Source: Avena insularis
Taxonomy: Eukaryota > Streptophyta > Magnoliopsida > Poales > Poaceae
NCBI GenBank assembly: GCA_023614405.1
Contig: CM042689.1
Span: 279,255,533 to 279,319,532, forward strand
Length of the DNA stretch: 64,000 nt
Direction: 5' to 3'
A program made the position numbers and the translations under genes. The notes under the pieces are model-generated. The model saw only the letters and a list, made by a program, of their open reading frames with translations, was not told the origin of the DNA and ran no database searches. How positions within the stretch are numbered: the stretch's first letter is position 1; each line of letters starts with the position of its first letter. Shown here in pieces: positions 44,960 to 56,886 of this stretch.

Positions 44960-45348
44960 TGGGGCCCCACGTGGAAATCAAAACTGATTCGGTTCGGAGT
45001 TGGTTTCGTACTCGGAAATCGGTCCGTAATTTCGGACCGTTTTCCGACGATTCACTAAAACGGCCGCAACTTCTCCGTACGAGCTCCGATTCGAGCGATT
45101 CTTGCTCCTACGGGTTCGTATCGTCGAGGGGAACAATCTAGGCCCAAGGTTTGAGCGAAAACACTAGGCTACAAGGGTGGCAACACTAGTTCTTCTAAAG
45201 CCTCCCGTAGGAGCCTCGTAGCAAAGTGGAATAGGGTTTTGCAAATGGCGTTTCGCCGAACCTTTTCACTCGACGGTTTTGCATGGAAAAGCATGATGCA
45301 ATGATATGAATGATATGCAGAACCAAATCAAAAATTTGGGATGTGACA

Positions 45349-45353
45349 ACAAG
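45349..45353 (+). repeat. C target-site duplication, right
   Basis: ACAAG matches 34886-34890; beyond it the B leader resumes. Confidence 0.95.
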
Positions 45354-45447
45354 ATTGTTTGCAAATATGTTTTGGAACAAATTCAACTCCTATTTTTCTA
45401 AGGGGTTTTGTCCAATCCTAGGTTTACAATCCTACAGGCAACACAAT

Positions 45448-45459
45448 GCTGTAATACCA
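45448..45459 (-). other. B primer site relic (unit 1)
   Basis: The minus strand reads TGGTATTACAGC against the canonical TGGTATCAGAGC, two mismatches, next to the LTR. The unit 2 copy at 61846-61857 has the same two changes, so they predate the duplication or are a family trait. Confidence 0.75.
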
Positions 45460-45461
45460 TC

Positions 45462-46087
45462 TGTAAGGTTCCCAACCTTTAATAAGGTAGAGATCCCTGT
45501 GTTTACAATGCTAGTCCCTGGATCAATAGCTAGCATCCACAGTTAAGATGTAATATCAAGAAACAAAGGTCATAATACAACTTTATAACCAGGAATAAAA
45601 TAATTTATTACATCTTACATAGCTCATTTGGCTATCTCATTACAATACAGCAGAATATAACAATAGCATGGGGTCCTTCATCTTCAAAGTGCCACAGGCA
45701 GTCATGTTGGTTGTAGACTTGTAATCCTAATCAATAAACTTCACTAACATCAAACAAACCTGCAACATAATAAGTTACAGCCACAAGGGTCAATACATTT
45801 GAATTGTATTGGCAAGTGATACTATGGTAGTATAGTGGAGTCTATCATCTATATGCATTTGGCTAAGTGGAGCTTAGGCTTGATTTGCTCAAAATAGATT
45901 TTCCTTATCTTTTGAAAACACTAAGTTTTTCTTTGACAAAACTTTCCCAAGGAATCACCAATAGAAATTGGTGAACCTTCACCCTTGTTCACCCACAAGT
46001 TTTTACTTAGAAATTGGTATGAGGAGATTCTTGATAGCTTCCATGTCTTGATGCTCAAATTGTCCTTTACTAGGGACATGGCTAAGT
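45462..46087 (-). repeat. B unit 1 5' LTR fragment
   Basis: TGTAAGGTTCCC... aligns with 61860-62485 and stops abruptly at GGACATGGCTAAG, where A2-type LTR begins. Only 626 bp of about 4.4 kb remain on this side. Confidence 0.93.
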
Positions 46088-46094
46088 CTTACTG
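46084..46094 (+). other. Duplication junction
   Basis: GGCTAAG of the B LTR (continuing TACTTAG at 62485) meets ACTGATACTG of the A2 LTR (preceded by AAGCTTAT at 19192), with TCTT between them. The joint shows at most a few bases of shared AAG/CTT sequence, suggesting illegitimate end joining rather than recombination between long repeats. Confidence 0.85.
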
Positions 46095-47601
46095 ATACTG
46101 TGCAAGCCTTACTAATCAAGTTGACCTATGCAATCCAGTACTTGCTTGTCACCATGCCAACTATATTCCTTAAGCATAGATGATCCTACCCACTTGATAA
46201 ACCAATCCTAGTTTTTACTTACAAGCTTTATACTTTATTTCTTTATCAAAGCTATTACTTAGAGTTTACTTAAGTGAATTGTAGATACTAGAAAGATATT
46301 TGATGGTTGCATAAAGAGCATAAAATTTGGCCTAAGCTAGATAATCTTGATATCATCCCAAGGCATAAGATTGAACTTAGTTGAAACTCTACTAGTTTAC
46401 CACCCCTCATTAGTACTTACCCCCACTTGTAGATGCTAGTGCTAAGAATAAAACTTGATCAACTTTAGATGGGAATACTTGGTGGAAAAATGGTTATGAA
46501 AACCTTGGAATGATGGATCATTCTATTGAAATGTTTTGGACATGTGTTTCTGAACACCAGATGATTTTGGTGATGAAAATGTTAAGGCATGAGCCTTAGC
46601 CCTTTATAAAACTGATGGTTGTTTGGATGCGATACCATTCCAAGTTTATCGTACAACCACAATAACCGAAGATTGGGTACGGCTTGACTGGAAACTTATA
46701 TACCCTAGTATTAGTTCCCTCACGGCCAAGGTCTGAGCTGAGGCTACCTTGTGAAGATTGTCCACCTGTGCAGTACCCAAGATGATAGTTGGTCATGGTT
46801 GGGAGGACAAACTCACAGGAGAGGTGCTTATACTAGGGCGTGTAATTGAAAGGTTAGGATTGATTATCCGCATACTGAGTATGGTGAATTCAGGATTTGT
46901 TCCTGACGGATGTATCGAATGTTGTGGTGAAAGTGTACAATCTCTGCAGAGTATCAAACTATTCGAATAGCCGTGTCCATGGTTATGGAAAGTTGGAGTG
47001 GCCATACTGTTCCCCCGTCAGATGTTTTCAAAATGACTTGTGAAATAAATGGAGACTTTGACTTGACCACAATAGAGTTGTGATATGAAATACAAGTTCC
47101 TACTTAGGAGTTATAACATTGTGACTAGCTTCTCTTGCTTCTGAACTTAGTAGAGATAAATCTGGCTTCTTGCAAAACAACCCTAGAGCTTAGTATCCTA
47201 TTACAAAAACCCCCTTCACTTGTTAGTATTAGTTTGCGAGTACTTAAAGAGTACTCATGGATTTGTCCCTGGCTATTCTCGTGGCCAAACTATGAAGAAG
47301 AGTACCTGGAGGATGGACCCCAGGAAGGTTACGACAACTAGGATCATCTCCCATCGTCATCATTGCCTGTGACCCCGAAGATGGAGCTTCGCCTACGCTA
47401 CCGTTATTATTACGTATTCGGCTGCTTGTGTTGTATTAAGACTGGATCATGAGATCCTTATTTGTGTAAAACCTTATGTATGGTTTCTAATGGATGATGT
47501 ACTGGGGTATCCAATTTTGTTATGTCTCACAAAAATGGTATTCCTGGGATTGCGATGTATGGCATAACAAGCATATGGGATTAAAAATCCGGGTGTTGAC
47601 A
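46091..47601 (+). repeat. A2-type LTR tail (unit 2)
   Basis: Colinear with 19193-20701, ending GGTGTTGACA and followed by TGTCC and the Athila LTR end. It carries the same acceptor change (GTGGCCAA) as the A2 3' LTR, confirming its origin. No gene is supported. Confidence 0.93.
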
Positions 47602-47852
47602 TGTCCCACGTCAACACTGGGTGCACGCATCAAGATTTTTGGCACCGTTGCCGGGAGGCTAAGGACGCCTTCACTAGGGGAGTCCTCCACATCCTTTGTC
47701 TTTACTTTTCCTTTTAGTTTGCTTTGTTTCTTTTGTTTGGTTTTGTTTTCCTCTTTCCAAAAAACCCCAAAAATTACTCTAGTTTGGTTTGCTTGCCTTA
47801 TTCAAAAACACAAAAAAAATTAGTTCCTACTCTAGTTGCCAGCTTGCTCTAG

Positions 47853-48469
47853 CTCACCTTGTTGCTCCCCAAGTTCGCCCTGAAAGATCTTGCAATAGGT
47901 AGTGGCTCCATAATTGGGAAAGATAACATTGAAGAATTCTTTAATTATGTTAGCAAGCATGAGGATACTAAGGATAAATCTATAGCAGAGCTTGCTCCTA
48001 ATTATGAGATTTCTGCAGCTTCTTTAGTTCTTATGTTGGAGGCTAGGTTTGTTAGCCTGAACCCCTTCATGCAATTCTTGTTCCTAAAACTAAAAGAAGA
48101 TAAGAATGCTAAAAAGAGGGATTTATCCTTGAAACTTTATCAAAAGAATTCCATGATGTTGCTAGGGAAGCCAAAAAGGTCTTTGAGTGTTTCAATATGC
48201 TAGGCTCAAGTTTAGATGTGGTGGTTATTTCTGATAAAACTAATCCTAGAGAAGAATTTAAGATACCCATACCCTTTAAGCTTGTTGGAATGCATGCAGC
48301 CTTTGAAAATAATTTTGATTGGATTGTTCCTAAAAGTATTTTTGATGAAGGTAGTAGACCAAAGAGAGATGAGAAGGGATCCTCCAAAACCCATTTGGAT
48401 GAGATACCTTTCATAGTTGAGGAATTTGCAAGTATGGATGTTAATGCTTCTTCATTTGAAAATACTTGA
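47853..48469 (+). pseudogene. Anonymous Athila-like frame, frameshifted (unit 2)
   Basis: Same frame as 20954-21571, but one base is missing near 48121 (GGGAATTTATC in unit 1, GGGATTTATC here), so the second half (from LGSSLDVVVISDKTN, near 48200) is in another phase. Otherwise nearly identical, with a few substitutions. It shows neutral decay after duplication. Confidence 0.75.
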
Positions 48470-51161
48470 TTCTTCTTGCTTCTTGTGCCTAACTTAAAGG
48501 CGTTAAAGAAAAGTAATTGTTGGGAGATAACCCAAGAGTTTCCTTGAGTATTGGAAGTTATTACTTCAGTAATGACCTCTCCTTATCTTTTTTTTGCCTT
48601 TTGTGCCAAGAATAACCTCTAATGAGAGGGAAGTAAGATTTGGGGAGTTGCTGTCCCAAAACAGATTTATGTCCTCCACCAATTTTTTTTGTGAGGAGTC
48701 TCTGTAACTCGGATTGAGCTCAAAATTTATGAATAAATCCCCCAGTATGTTATTTAACTTTCGTTAGTTAAACACTTTTTGATTTGAGCAACAGAATATG
48801 TTTGAAAAAATCGGTTTCTACCTGCTGGTTAGTTTTGATAGATTTCTGCCATTATTTGCATTTGCTTCTTATTGATTCCTTTTTGAGTTCTCTTTAGGTG
48901 AATTGAGCTTTTTGAAGGAGTTACTACAGTATCTTGTGTTTTTAGTGAAAATCCTTGATGTTCCAAAGCTTTGCCAGAGGTCTAATATCTTTTGAATACA
49001 CTAATGTTGCTAATGAAGATTGTGTGAAGTTTTGTATGAAGGAAAAATTTCAGGTGAAGAGAGAGAATGATGCAGTGAGATGAAGAATGGACAAAATCTC
49101 AAGCTTGGGGATTACACCATGGTGTCACCCCAAGAAATATCCAAGAGGCACAAGCGTCAAAGCTTGGGTATGCCCAAGGCATCCCCTTCTTCATCAATAA
49201 AAAGCTCAGGTCTGTCTAGACACTTCGTTTTTATTGTTTCATGCATAGTTGTGTTGTTCTTGGAGCGTCTTAGTTTTTGTTTGCTTTGATTAGGTTGTTT
49301 AGTTTGCTTGAATAAAGAAGTTTGGACCCCAGTTCTCGCTATGTTGTTTTGCAAATAAGTTGCTTGGTGTTGGAAAGGAGTAGTAAGTTCTTGCTTGAAG
49401 TGCAAGAGGAGCTTGCATTGACTTTGACTTAGACTTTAGCATGACATGCTAGGTGTTGTTTTGACCTTATGCTTAGTGATTATTTCTGTAGCATGTCTTG
49501 TTCCAAACAATTGGGATTGCTTAGTGTGCCTTGAAGAAATTATGCGTTGTTTTAGCATGCAAAAGCATAGTATTGTGGTATTCTCCTTTGATGCTTTGCT
49601 TGGGTTGACTTGGCACATGCTCACACCATGTTATGACTATGACAAGTCACCATAGCCTCTATGATCATTTAGTCCTTGACTTGTAGTACCACTCTTTGCT
49701 TTGATTAGTATGCTTTGTTGCTCTGGATGATTATGGTCATTATTGCTCTCTTAGTTGGTTGCTCCCAGTCTTTTGCTAGCCTCCACTTGTATGAGTAAGT
49801 TCTACTCATACTTCCAACTCCCAACAAACCAAGTTTTTCCAAAGTGTCCACTATAAACTCCTATGCATGGTGTGTTACACCATTCCAATTATATTCTTGT
49901 TTTCAACTATCTTCCAATTAAAAACTATTTTGTTATGTGAAAACTTAGTGATTAAATCCCTCATGAACTTGATGGCACACTTTATATTCTTTGCCCCTAA
50001 TAAACTTGAACCATTGTGACAACTTTGTTGTATATGCTTGCACTTATCAGTTGGAATTAGCAGAACCGTCTTCACGAAGGCGTTTTCAACATTGCACTTG
50101 TACTTTGTACTCAGTTGATATCATGCTCTTTTGTCTATGGATGTCACCGGTGTGAAATAAAGAGGGAACTTGTAAGTCCATGGAGTTTGTATCCTGTGTT
50201 AGAGAAACGCCTGAGCCGCTAGACTAAGCCATGCCTAATCATGGTGGAAACTTGCAGCATCACCATAATGAGCTATCTATGAAGCATCCTCAATAAAAAG
50301 CTATGCATATGGTAAACAAAAAGATTGTTGAGATGCTTATTGTCTGCTTGACTTGTCATTTTGGTTATGGGAAAGCTCCTGTACCATGTGCAAGGGGTAC
50401 CCCGTTGGCGGTTCTCAATGATATGAAAATACTTACAATGACAAGAACTTACTTGGGCCCAAAGTTGAGTATGCATGAGGTGTGGCCCTCGTATTCAAGG
50501 GACTTGAGATTGCCAACTTATACTTCGTCAAGAATATACTCCATCTTTGCCACTTTAACCTTAATCACTTCAAGATGCTTATGATAGGGGTAATGAGGGC
50601 TGAAAGCTAACAAGTACCATAATTTTTGGAAGCTCTTTTTGAAACTTGTAATCCCTGCTTCCTTTATAAAAAAGGCATTTCTTCCACCACTATTGAGTCT
50701 CCACCTTCTACATTTAGGCACCATTAAGAGAGCATAGTTGTTATTCTGTGTGCAGTGTTCCATAGCTTATTAATTGATGCATATTTTGATATTACTTGTT
50801 CTTGTGCTATTTGTTTCTAGTCACCCTTGTCAGCTTTGAAGGTGTCCTATGCATCTATTTGCTAATCTATGAGGGACAAGCTGATTGCCACTATGCCATG
50901 TTTTCTGTATGTGAAACAAACAAACGTTTTTCAATGCATGTTATTCATGATCTTTGTTTGTAGCCTTTCTTGTTGCATGCATAGTTACTATGTCCTATTG
51001 TTAGAACTCCATCTTTCATGTACATGTTTAGAGTTCTTTGATCCCAGCTTTCAATGCTTTCAAATGGTTGGATCTTTATTGTGAGGGTGCATGTCACCTC
51101 AAAAATTATTCTTTTATCACTTACCTACTCGAGGACGAGCATGAGTTAAGCTTGGGGATGC

Positions 51162-52178
51162 TGATACGTTGGAAATGTATCTATAATTTTTGATGCTCCA
51201 TGCTTGTTTAGTATCTACTTTGCTTTGCTTGTCTACACTTTGAGGTGCTTTTACATGTTTTCTGGTACTAACCTACTAACAAGTTGCAACGATTGCGGAT
51301 GCATTTTCTGCTGTTTTTGGTTTCAGAAAAGTTAGTAAAGAAATATTCTCGGAATTGGATGGGACAAACGTCAAAGTCAATTACTTTCCGTGGGGAACAA
51401 GAAGTCCAGAGGGGAGCCGGAGGGGCCAGCCAGGGGGGCAGACCCACCCTAGGCGCGAGCGGGCCCTGCCTCGCGCCTGGCTAGGGTTTAGGGTCCCTGG
51501 CCGCCGCCTCGGCCTCCCCGTTCGCCTATAAGAAGCCCCCGATGCAGAAACCCTAAGCACCCGATCAAATATCCACGAAACCGTCTGTAGCCGTCGCCAC
51601 CATCATCCCTAGATCGGGGGGATCTGAAGTTCTTCCCGGCACCCTGTCGGAGGGGAGATCATCCCAGAGGCCTTCTCTCCGATATGATGCGTGAGTAGTT
51701 CCACCTTGGACTATGGGTCCATGTAGTAGCTAGATGGTTGTATCTCCTCCTTTGTGCTTTCATGTATAGATCTTGTGAGCTCCGTTCATGATCAAGATCT
51801 AATCTATTTGTAATCATGCATGTTGTGTTTGCGGGGATCCGATGGATATTGAGATTATTATGGCAGTTTGATTAATGGTTTTGTATTTATGATTCTATCA
51901 TGTCTGTGTTGTTTGTAATCTTGCATGCTCTCCGTTGTTAGTAGCTATCTTGGCCAAGTAGTTGCTAGTGACTCCAAGAGGGGGTATTTATGCTCGATAG
52001 TCGGTTCATGCCTCTAGTTTCCAAGGGAAGTGACAGAAATCTCTTCGGTTGTAGAGTGCTGTTGCTACTAGGGAGAAAACAACGGTCTCTTGTTCAAGGA
52101 ACATGTGGACTGTTTACCTTACACACTTTTCTTAAAGCAGTTGTCTGTTGCTTGCAACTTAATACTGAAGGGGGTTCG
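51162..52178 (+). repeat. Athila-like 3' LTR, 5' part (unit 2)
   Basis: Starts TGATACGTTGGAAATGTATC after the PPT (AAGCTTGGGGATGC) and ends GGGGGTTCG where B begins. Counterpart of 24267-25286. Confidence 0.88.
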
Positions 52179-55100
52179 TGTAAGGTTCCCAACCTTTAAT
52201 AAGGTAGAGATCCCTGTGTTTAGAATGCTAGTCCCTGGATCAATAGCTAGCATCCATAGTTAAGATGTAATATCAAGAAACAAAGGTCATAATACAAGTT
52301 TATAACCAGGAATAAAATAATTTATTACATCTTACATAGCTCATTTGGCTATCTCATTACAATGCAGCAGAATATAACAATAGCATGGGGTCCTTCATCT
52401 TCAAAGTGCCACAGGCAGTCATGTTGGTTGTAGACTTGTAATCCTAATCAATAAACTTCACTAACATCAAACAAACCTGCAACATAATAAGTTACAGCCA
52501 CAAGGGTCAATACCTTTGAATTGTATTGGTAAGTGATACTATGGTAGTATAGTGGAGTCTATCATCTATATGCATTTGGCTAAGTGGATCTTAGGCTTGC
52601 TTTGCTCAAAATAGATTTTCCTTATCTTTTGAAAACACTAAGTTTTTCTTTGACAAAACTTTCCCAAGGAATCACCAATAGAAATTGGTGAACCTTCATC
52701 CTTGTTCACCCACAATTTTTTACTTTGAAATTGGGATGAGGAGATTCTTGATAGCTTCCATGTCTTGATGCTCAAATTGTCCTTTACCGGGGACATGGCT
52801 AAGTACTTAGATTTTACACTCTGCAGAGGTGGTGCACTTTCCCCACAAGACTTGGTTTTACCAAGACACGATCTTTCAGAAGCCTTCCCTTAGACCAGAA
52901 TGGACGCGTTCCAACCTATCATCCCCTACCACCAACTGTCCATTTAGCTAAGTTATTGCAACCTATATGATCCAGGCAGAGCCCATAATGCCAAGTGGCT
53001 GCACTTGAAGCTTCTCAACATTTGACATCTCAAATCTCTTTGTTCCTGGGTGGCCATCCACAAGTGTGATACACAAGGTAAACCATAGAAATGGGCCTTG
53101 TGTAACCACTCAACACAAACCATTCCTTCCATTACACCTAGGTGATTCATTCACTTAGTTGTTTTATTAAACAAAAACACAAGTCCTTGACTTAGAAATA
53201 TTCCATAGCATGAAATATAGTCCACCCTTGTTTTCTACTAGCTAAGCTAAGCATGATAGTAGTAGGAATCTTAACTTAGGAAATTTCTACTAAGGTTTCA
53301 TCTACTAGGATTTCCCATGGCATAGTTTATACTTAGCAAAATTCCATGCAAGTCCTACTTAGAAATATCACTAATGCATAGTGAAAATAATGGGACAAAG
53401 TATGAAGCATCACTTGCCTTTTTGGTTGAGAATATAAGTTTACTCCTTGTCCTTGCAATATTCACACTCTTCAAATCAATACAATTCAATTAAGCAAGCA
53501 AAGGTTCAATCTACCATTCAAGCAAACATCACATAAAATAATAGAAACAAAGCAATGCATGCAAGCATGCCAAAGATTGTTTTATTTGAAAAAGTGGTTT
53601 CTAATGGGTTATAAACATTCTAAAACAGTTATTTATCATTTTATAAAAGTGGCAAAACCATTTGGAAAGGATTTTATCCATAAACCATTTTTAAACCAAA
53701 TCAATATTTTATGTGGTTGAAACTGTCTTTAGTAAAGCAATAATTTTTATAGGGTTCACATAATATGTTTTCAAATCATAAAACTATGTGTTTAGGGTCA
53801 GAGAGTTTAAATCAAAACTTTTCCCAAAGAGTTTTCTCCAAAAGTATTTTTTTGACATATGAACAACATTTTTATTTGGCTAGAAATGTTTTAAATCAAA
53901 GATTTATTCTTTTTCTTCTCCAAATATATTTTTGAAACCACAGATTGATATATATGGTCAGTAGGTTCAAAAAATTCCATTGGCCAAAGGTTTTATCACA
54001 AAAATAATTTTAGAATGAATTTTATATTCAAAACATGCTTACACAAGTTTCTGCAAAAACAATCATTTTACCAGAAGCAATTTACTAAACAAAGGGTATG
54101 GTTGGAAAGTACTTGGTCTGCTGATTCCATTGATATAAAATTTGCAAAATTTGGATGTGTGGTTTGAAAGTTATGAATTTTACAAAATTGAACATCTAAT
54201 AGAAATGTTTCTGTTTTTAAAACAAAGTCTGAGCCACGTGGCTGTTTTTCATTGGGCCATACCGGTTCGTGCGGATCGCTCACTCTGGTGCGTTGGATCT
54301 AAGTGTAATCGTGCGGTACAGAGCGCTTCTTACCCCTTCGGTTAAGGTTCTATCATATCCGCTGGATCTACATCGGACGGCTACTAACGCCTTGCCAAGA
54401 ACTGGCGGCGTGATGTGGCCAGTGGCGGCTTCTGGCGTAACAGCGAGAACAGGAAGCAAGAGGAGTAGGGGAGATGCTCACCAGAATCGCCACGACATAC
54501 TGATGCTCAACGTGGTCTTCTCCGTCGAAGGGGCGCTCGGGGTGGATGGCAATCGCTCGCCGGAGTTCAGGACAGCGTCGGGCACGCACTAGCGTCATAG
54601 TTGGCGAGGCTACAGGCCACGGAACGGCAAAACAGGGGGTCTATTAGAAACGCGCGAGAGAGGGGAGCGTAGGAGTATCATCCTGAGAGAAAGGGGAGGT
54701 CGGTGTTACCGGGGAGACGTCGACGAAGTTGGAGACAGACGGCGACGCGTTCAGTCGAGGTAGCTGCCGACGATGGGGAACGCCAGTGAGTGGTGAGGAC
54801 CTTTGGGAGGTTCAGGGAGTGATGGGGATCATGCTTGCGTGGTCGAGAGAGCGAGGCACGGCGAGGAGTGGCCGGAATCGTCGTCGGAGCTCGTCGGAGG
54901 CAGCGGAGTTTCGAAGTAAAATCAAGGCGGCCTGGGGGCGTAGAGGATCTGGCGAGTGAGGGGAAAGAGAGAGGGGGCGCATGTGCTTAATAGAGCGTGG
55001 TCGCAGGGGGTAATGGCTGCGTCAATGCCGCGAATTTACTCGGGCTTTAATCGGCTGAAACAGCCGGCGAGGGGGAGCGAGGTCAGCGGCGGGTGAGGGT

Positions 55101-56565
55101 GACGCTGAGGTGGCAGTGGGGTGTTGTTGTCAGTGTGAGAGAGTGAGAGGGGATGGGGTCCAGCGGTCAGCGTCTTCGCGGGTTTGTTCGCGAGTAGAAG
55201 AAAACGGTTCGAGGGAAAGAGGAGTGGGTTGGACTGGCTAGTTGGGCCTGGTCTGGTTGGGCTGGGCTGAGTCCTTTATTTTTTTTCCTGTTCCTGTTTC
55301 TTTTTCTTTTTCCCATTTGATTTTCTGTTTTGATTTTGTTTAATAAATTCAAACATTCATTTGAATTCAAACTTCTCTCAAACTTTGTGTGTATTCAAAT
55401 ACTTTTTAATAATATATTCTGAAGTCAATTTTGGAATAAAACTTTTATTCTTTTTAGGATCTTTTAATTATGTAAAATAGTCCTTTGCATTTAATCAAAT
55501 AAGATCAAATATATTTTTAATCCCTATTTAAATTTCATTTTTCCACAAAACCTTTTTAGTAAGTTTTATTCAATTATTAGGGTGTCAAATAATTCACTTT
55601 GAATTATTTGGAATTTTTTTAATATGAGTTATTAATCATTTTAAATTGGGTACTTATTCCAATGAAATTAAATATAGTTTTAATTTCATATAACTTTATT
55701 TAAATTATTCTTTTATTTCATTTAAGTCAATTAAATGATTTTTATTCCACTTGGGTAAATTCAAATTATTTTCCCTGATTTAATTAATCATTTCTAATAG
55801 GGATTTTATCTTTATTCAAATAGAATAGGATTTGGTTAATGCCCTCTTAATTAATTTGAAAATTCCTTATACATTATTTTATTTGGATTTGTATTATATT
55901 TATTCCATTTGCTTATGGATTAGGTCAAGATTTAATTTGGCCTTTAAATATTCCTCATTTAATATTTCTATCTTTATCTTCTAAAATCCATATCTTTTTA
56001 TTTGTAGATCCAAACTTGGTGATTCCAATTTGTAAAATCTTATTTGATATTTATTTATCCTTTTAAATATCTTTAGGATTAATTGCTCACCATTTGGTAT
56101 GGAATTTTAGATAGGTGCTTTATTAGCTTTGGAAATTCAATTTCCTTATCTTATTAAATTCATAAGATTTTATCTATGGCTCCAAATTAAGTGAAACCAA
56201 TTTATATGGATCTTATAATATTTCTATTTGTCATTTTTGATCATTTGTAAATGTTTGTTGACAAATTTTTATTTGGTTCAAATCCATAGGCTTGGAGACA
56301 ACTTGGAAATGATTTTCTTCCATTAGGGTTTTAGAGTTTTGGTTTATTCTCCAAGTGTTTATATTTCCAGATGCATTTATGAAGAATGCATTTCACTTGA
56401 TTTGAATTTATTTGGGTTCAAACATAAACCAAAGTTTGTTCAAGATGGGATTTTTAAGTTTCCATTTAGAAACAAAAGTTTCTTTTCACCCTAATTTTCA
56501 ACAATTATTTATTTTGTTTATTTATTTTTCACATTACAAGATTTGGAAAATCTTGGGATGTGACA
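52179..56565 (-). repeat. B unit 2 3' LTR (4387 bp)
   Basis: TGTAAGGTTCCC to GGGATGTGACA, colinear with 25287-29663. TATA-like motif at 54987-54992 (minus strand). The leader codon that is ATG at 27979 in unit 1 is ACG here, consistent with CpG decay creating the unit 1 ATG. Confidence 0.92.
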
Positions 56566-56602
56566 GGCTACCACCCTTAAAATAAATCTCCTCCCGAGAT
56601 TT
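56566..56602 (-). other. B unit 2 polypurine tract and palindrome
   Basis: Same as 29664-29700, but the palindrome (56584-56602) has one changed base, CTCC for CTCG on the plus strand. Confidence 0.78.
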
Positions 56603-56886
56603 GGGAAAGATAGGGGTTACAAGTTGGCTCAAAGCAACTATGGTACTACCACCCTTAAAAATTTTCCAACTAGATTACTTATTGGCATGCTTGGGGTTTT
56701 GATGAAGCTTCTCGAAATAGGCTTTCGCCCCGCTTTATAAATAAAGCAACCGTCCACAACAAATATCATAGTACAAAGTCACACACACATCACATGCTGG
56801 GGCCACAGCACAAGACGACCCAACTCGGACAAAACCCAACGAAAAAGAGGAACTACGCCTCGCCAGGGGAGTGAACGCCGAAGACA

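Larger units (their letters stand above)
34891..45348 (-). mobile_element. C: chromovirus lacking RT/RNase H
   Basis: This is a complete LTR element of 10.46 kb on the minus strand with LTRs 34891-38021 and 42842-45348, tRNA-Met primer site, PPT, TSD ACAAG, and frames in sense order: extra ORF (42674-41679), gag-protease (41061-39409), integrase-chromodomain (39494-38034). RT and RNase H are missing through a deletion joining protease directly to the integrase leader near 39502. The long intact frames and few LTR differences make it the youngest element here. It would need RT in trans, unless the deletion happened after insertion. Confidence 0.95.
42842..45348 (-). repeat. C 5' LTR (2507 bp), internally deleted
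   Basis: Same ends as 34891-38021, but 624 bp shorter overall. Most of the loss is one block missing after TTGATTAAACTGTA at 44640, with some shortening of the GC-rich part. It retains the promoter-like block (44943-44959), middle exon-like block (44109-44050, 60 nt, GC donor) and terminal block (43134-43115), but lacks the exon 1 donor present at 36998 in the other LTR. Confidence 0.93.
25287..46087 (-). mobile_element. B (unit 1): gag-only long-LTR element
   Basis: Element B is on the minus strand. Its 3' LTR is 25287-29663, internal region 29664-34890 plus 45354-45461, and 5' LTR fragment 45462-46087, cut by the duplication junction. The LINE (29812-33437) and C (34891-45348) are later insertions. 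Without them the internal region is only about 1.7 kb and holds one gag-like zinc-knuckle frame; no protease, RT, RNase H or integrase is visible. The sense-strand LTR starts TGTCACATCCC and ends GGGAACNTTACA. The chromovirus-like PPT palindrome links it to the same broad group as A and C. It is non-autonomous. Confidence 0.9.
19193..46090 (+). repeat. Segmental duplication unit 1 (holding C)
   Basis: From ACTGATACTGTGCAAGCC at 19193, in the A2 3' LTR, to the B 5' LTR fragment ending about 46087, the sequence is colinear with 46091 to about 62485. The only large difference is C with its extra TSD (34891-45353). Without C the unit is about 16.4 kb. The copies differ by scattered substitutions and small indels, so this is not one sequence assembled twice. 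Matching landmarks: 20701/47601, 24267/51162, 25287/52179, 29663/56565, 33437/60306. Confidence 0.93.
47602..52178 (+). mobile_element. Athila-like element (unit 2 copy)
   Basis: LTR end 47602-47632, primer site from 47640 (TGGCACCGTTGCC), internal region to 51161, 3' LTR part 51162-52178 with TATAAGA at 51537-51543. It is interrupted by B at the same base as in unit 1. The region 48470-51161 has no supported gene. Confidence 0.88.

Noticed and set aside
45349..46090. Interpreting the second copy as independent insertions of the same families.
   Set aside because: All nested junctions, the LINE truncation point and shared lesions match base for base, which requires copying of the whole nest.
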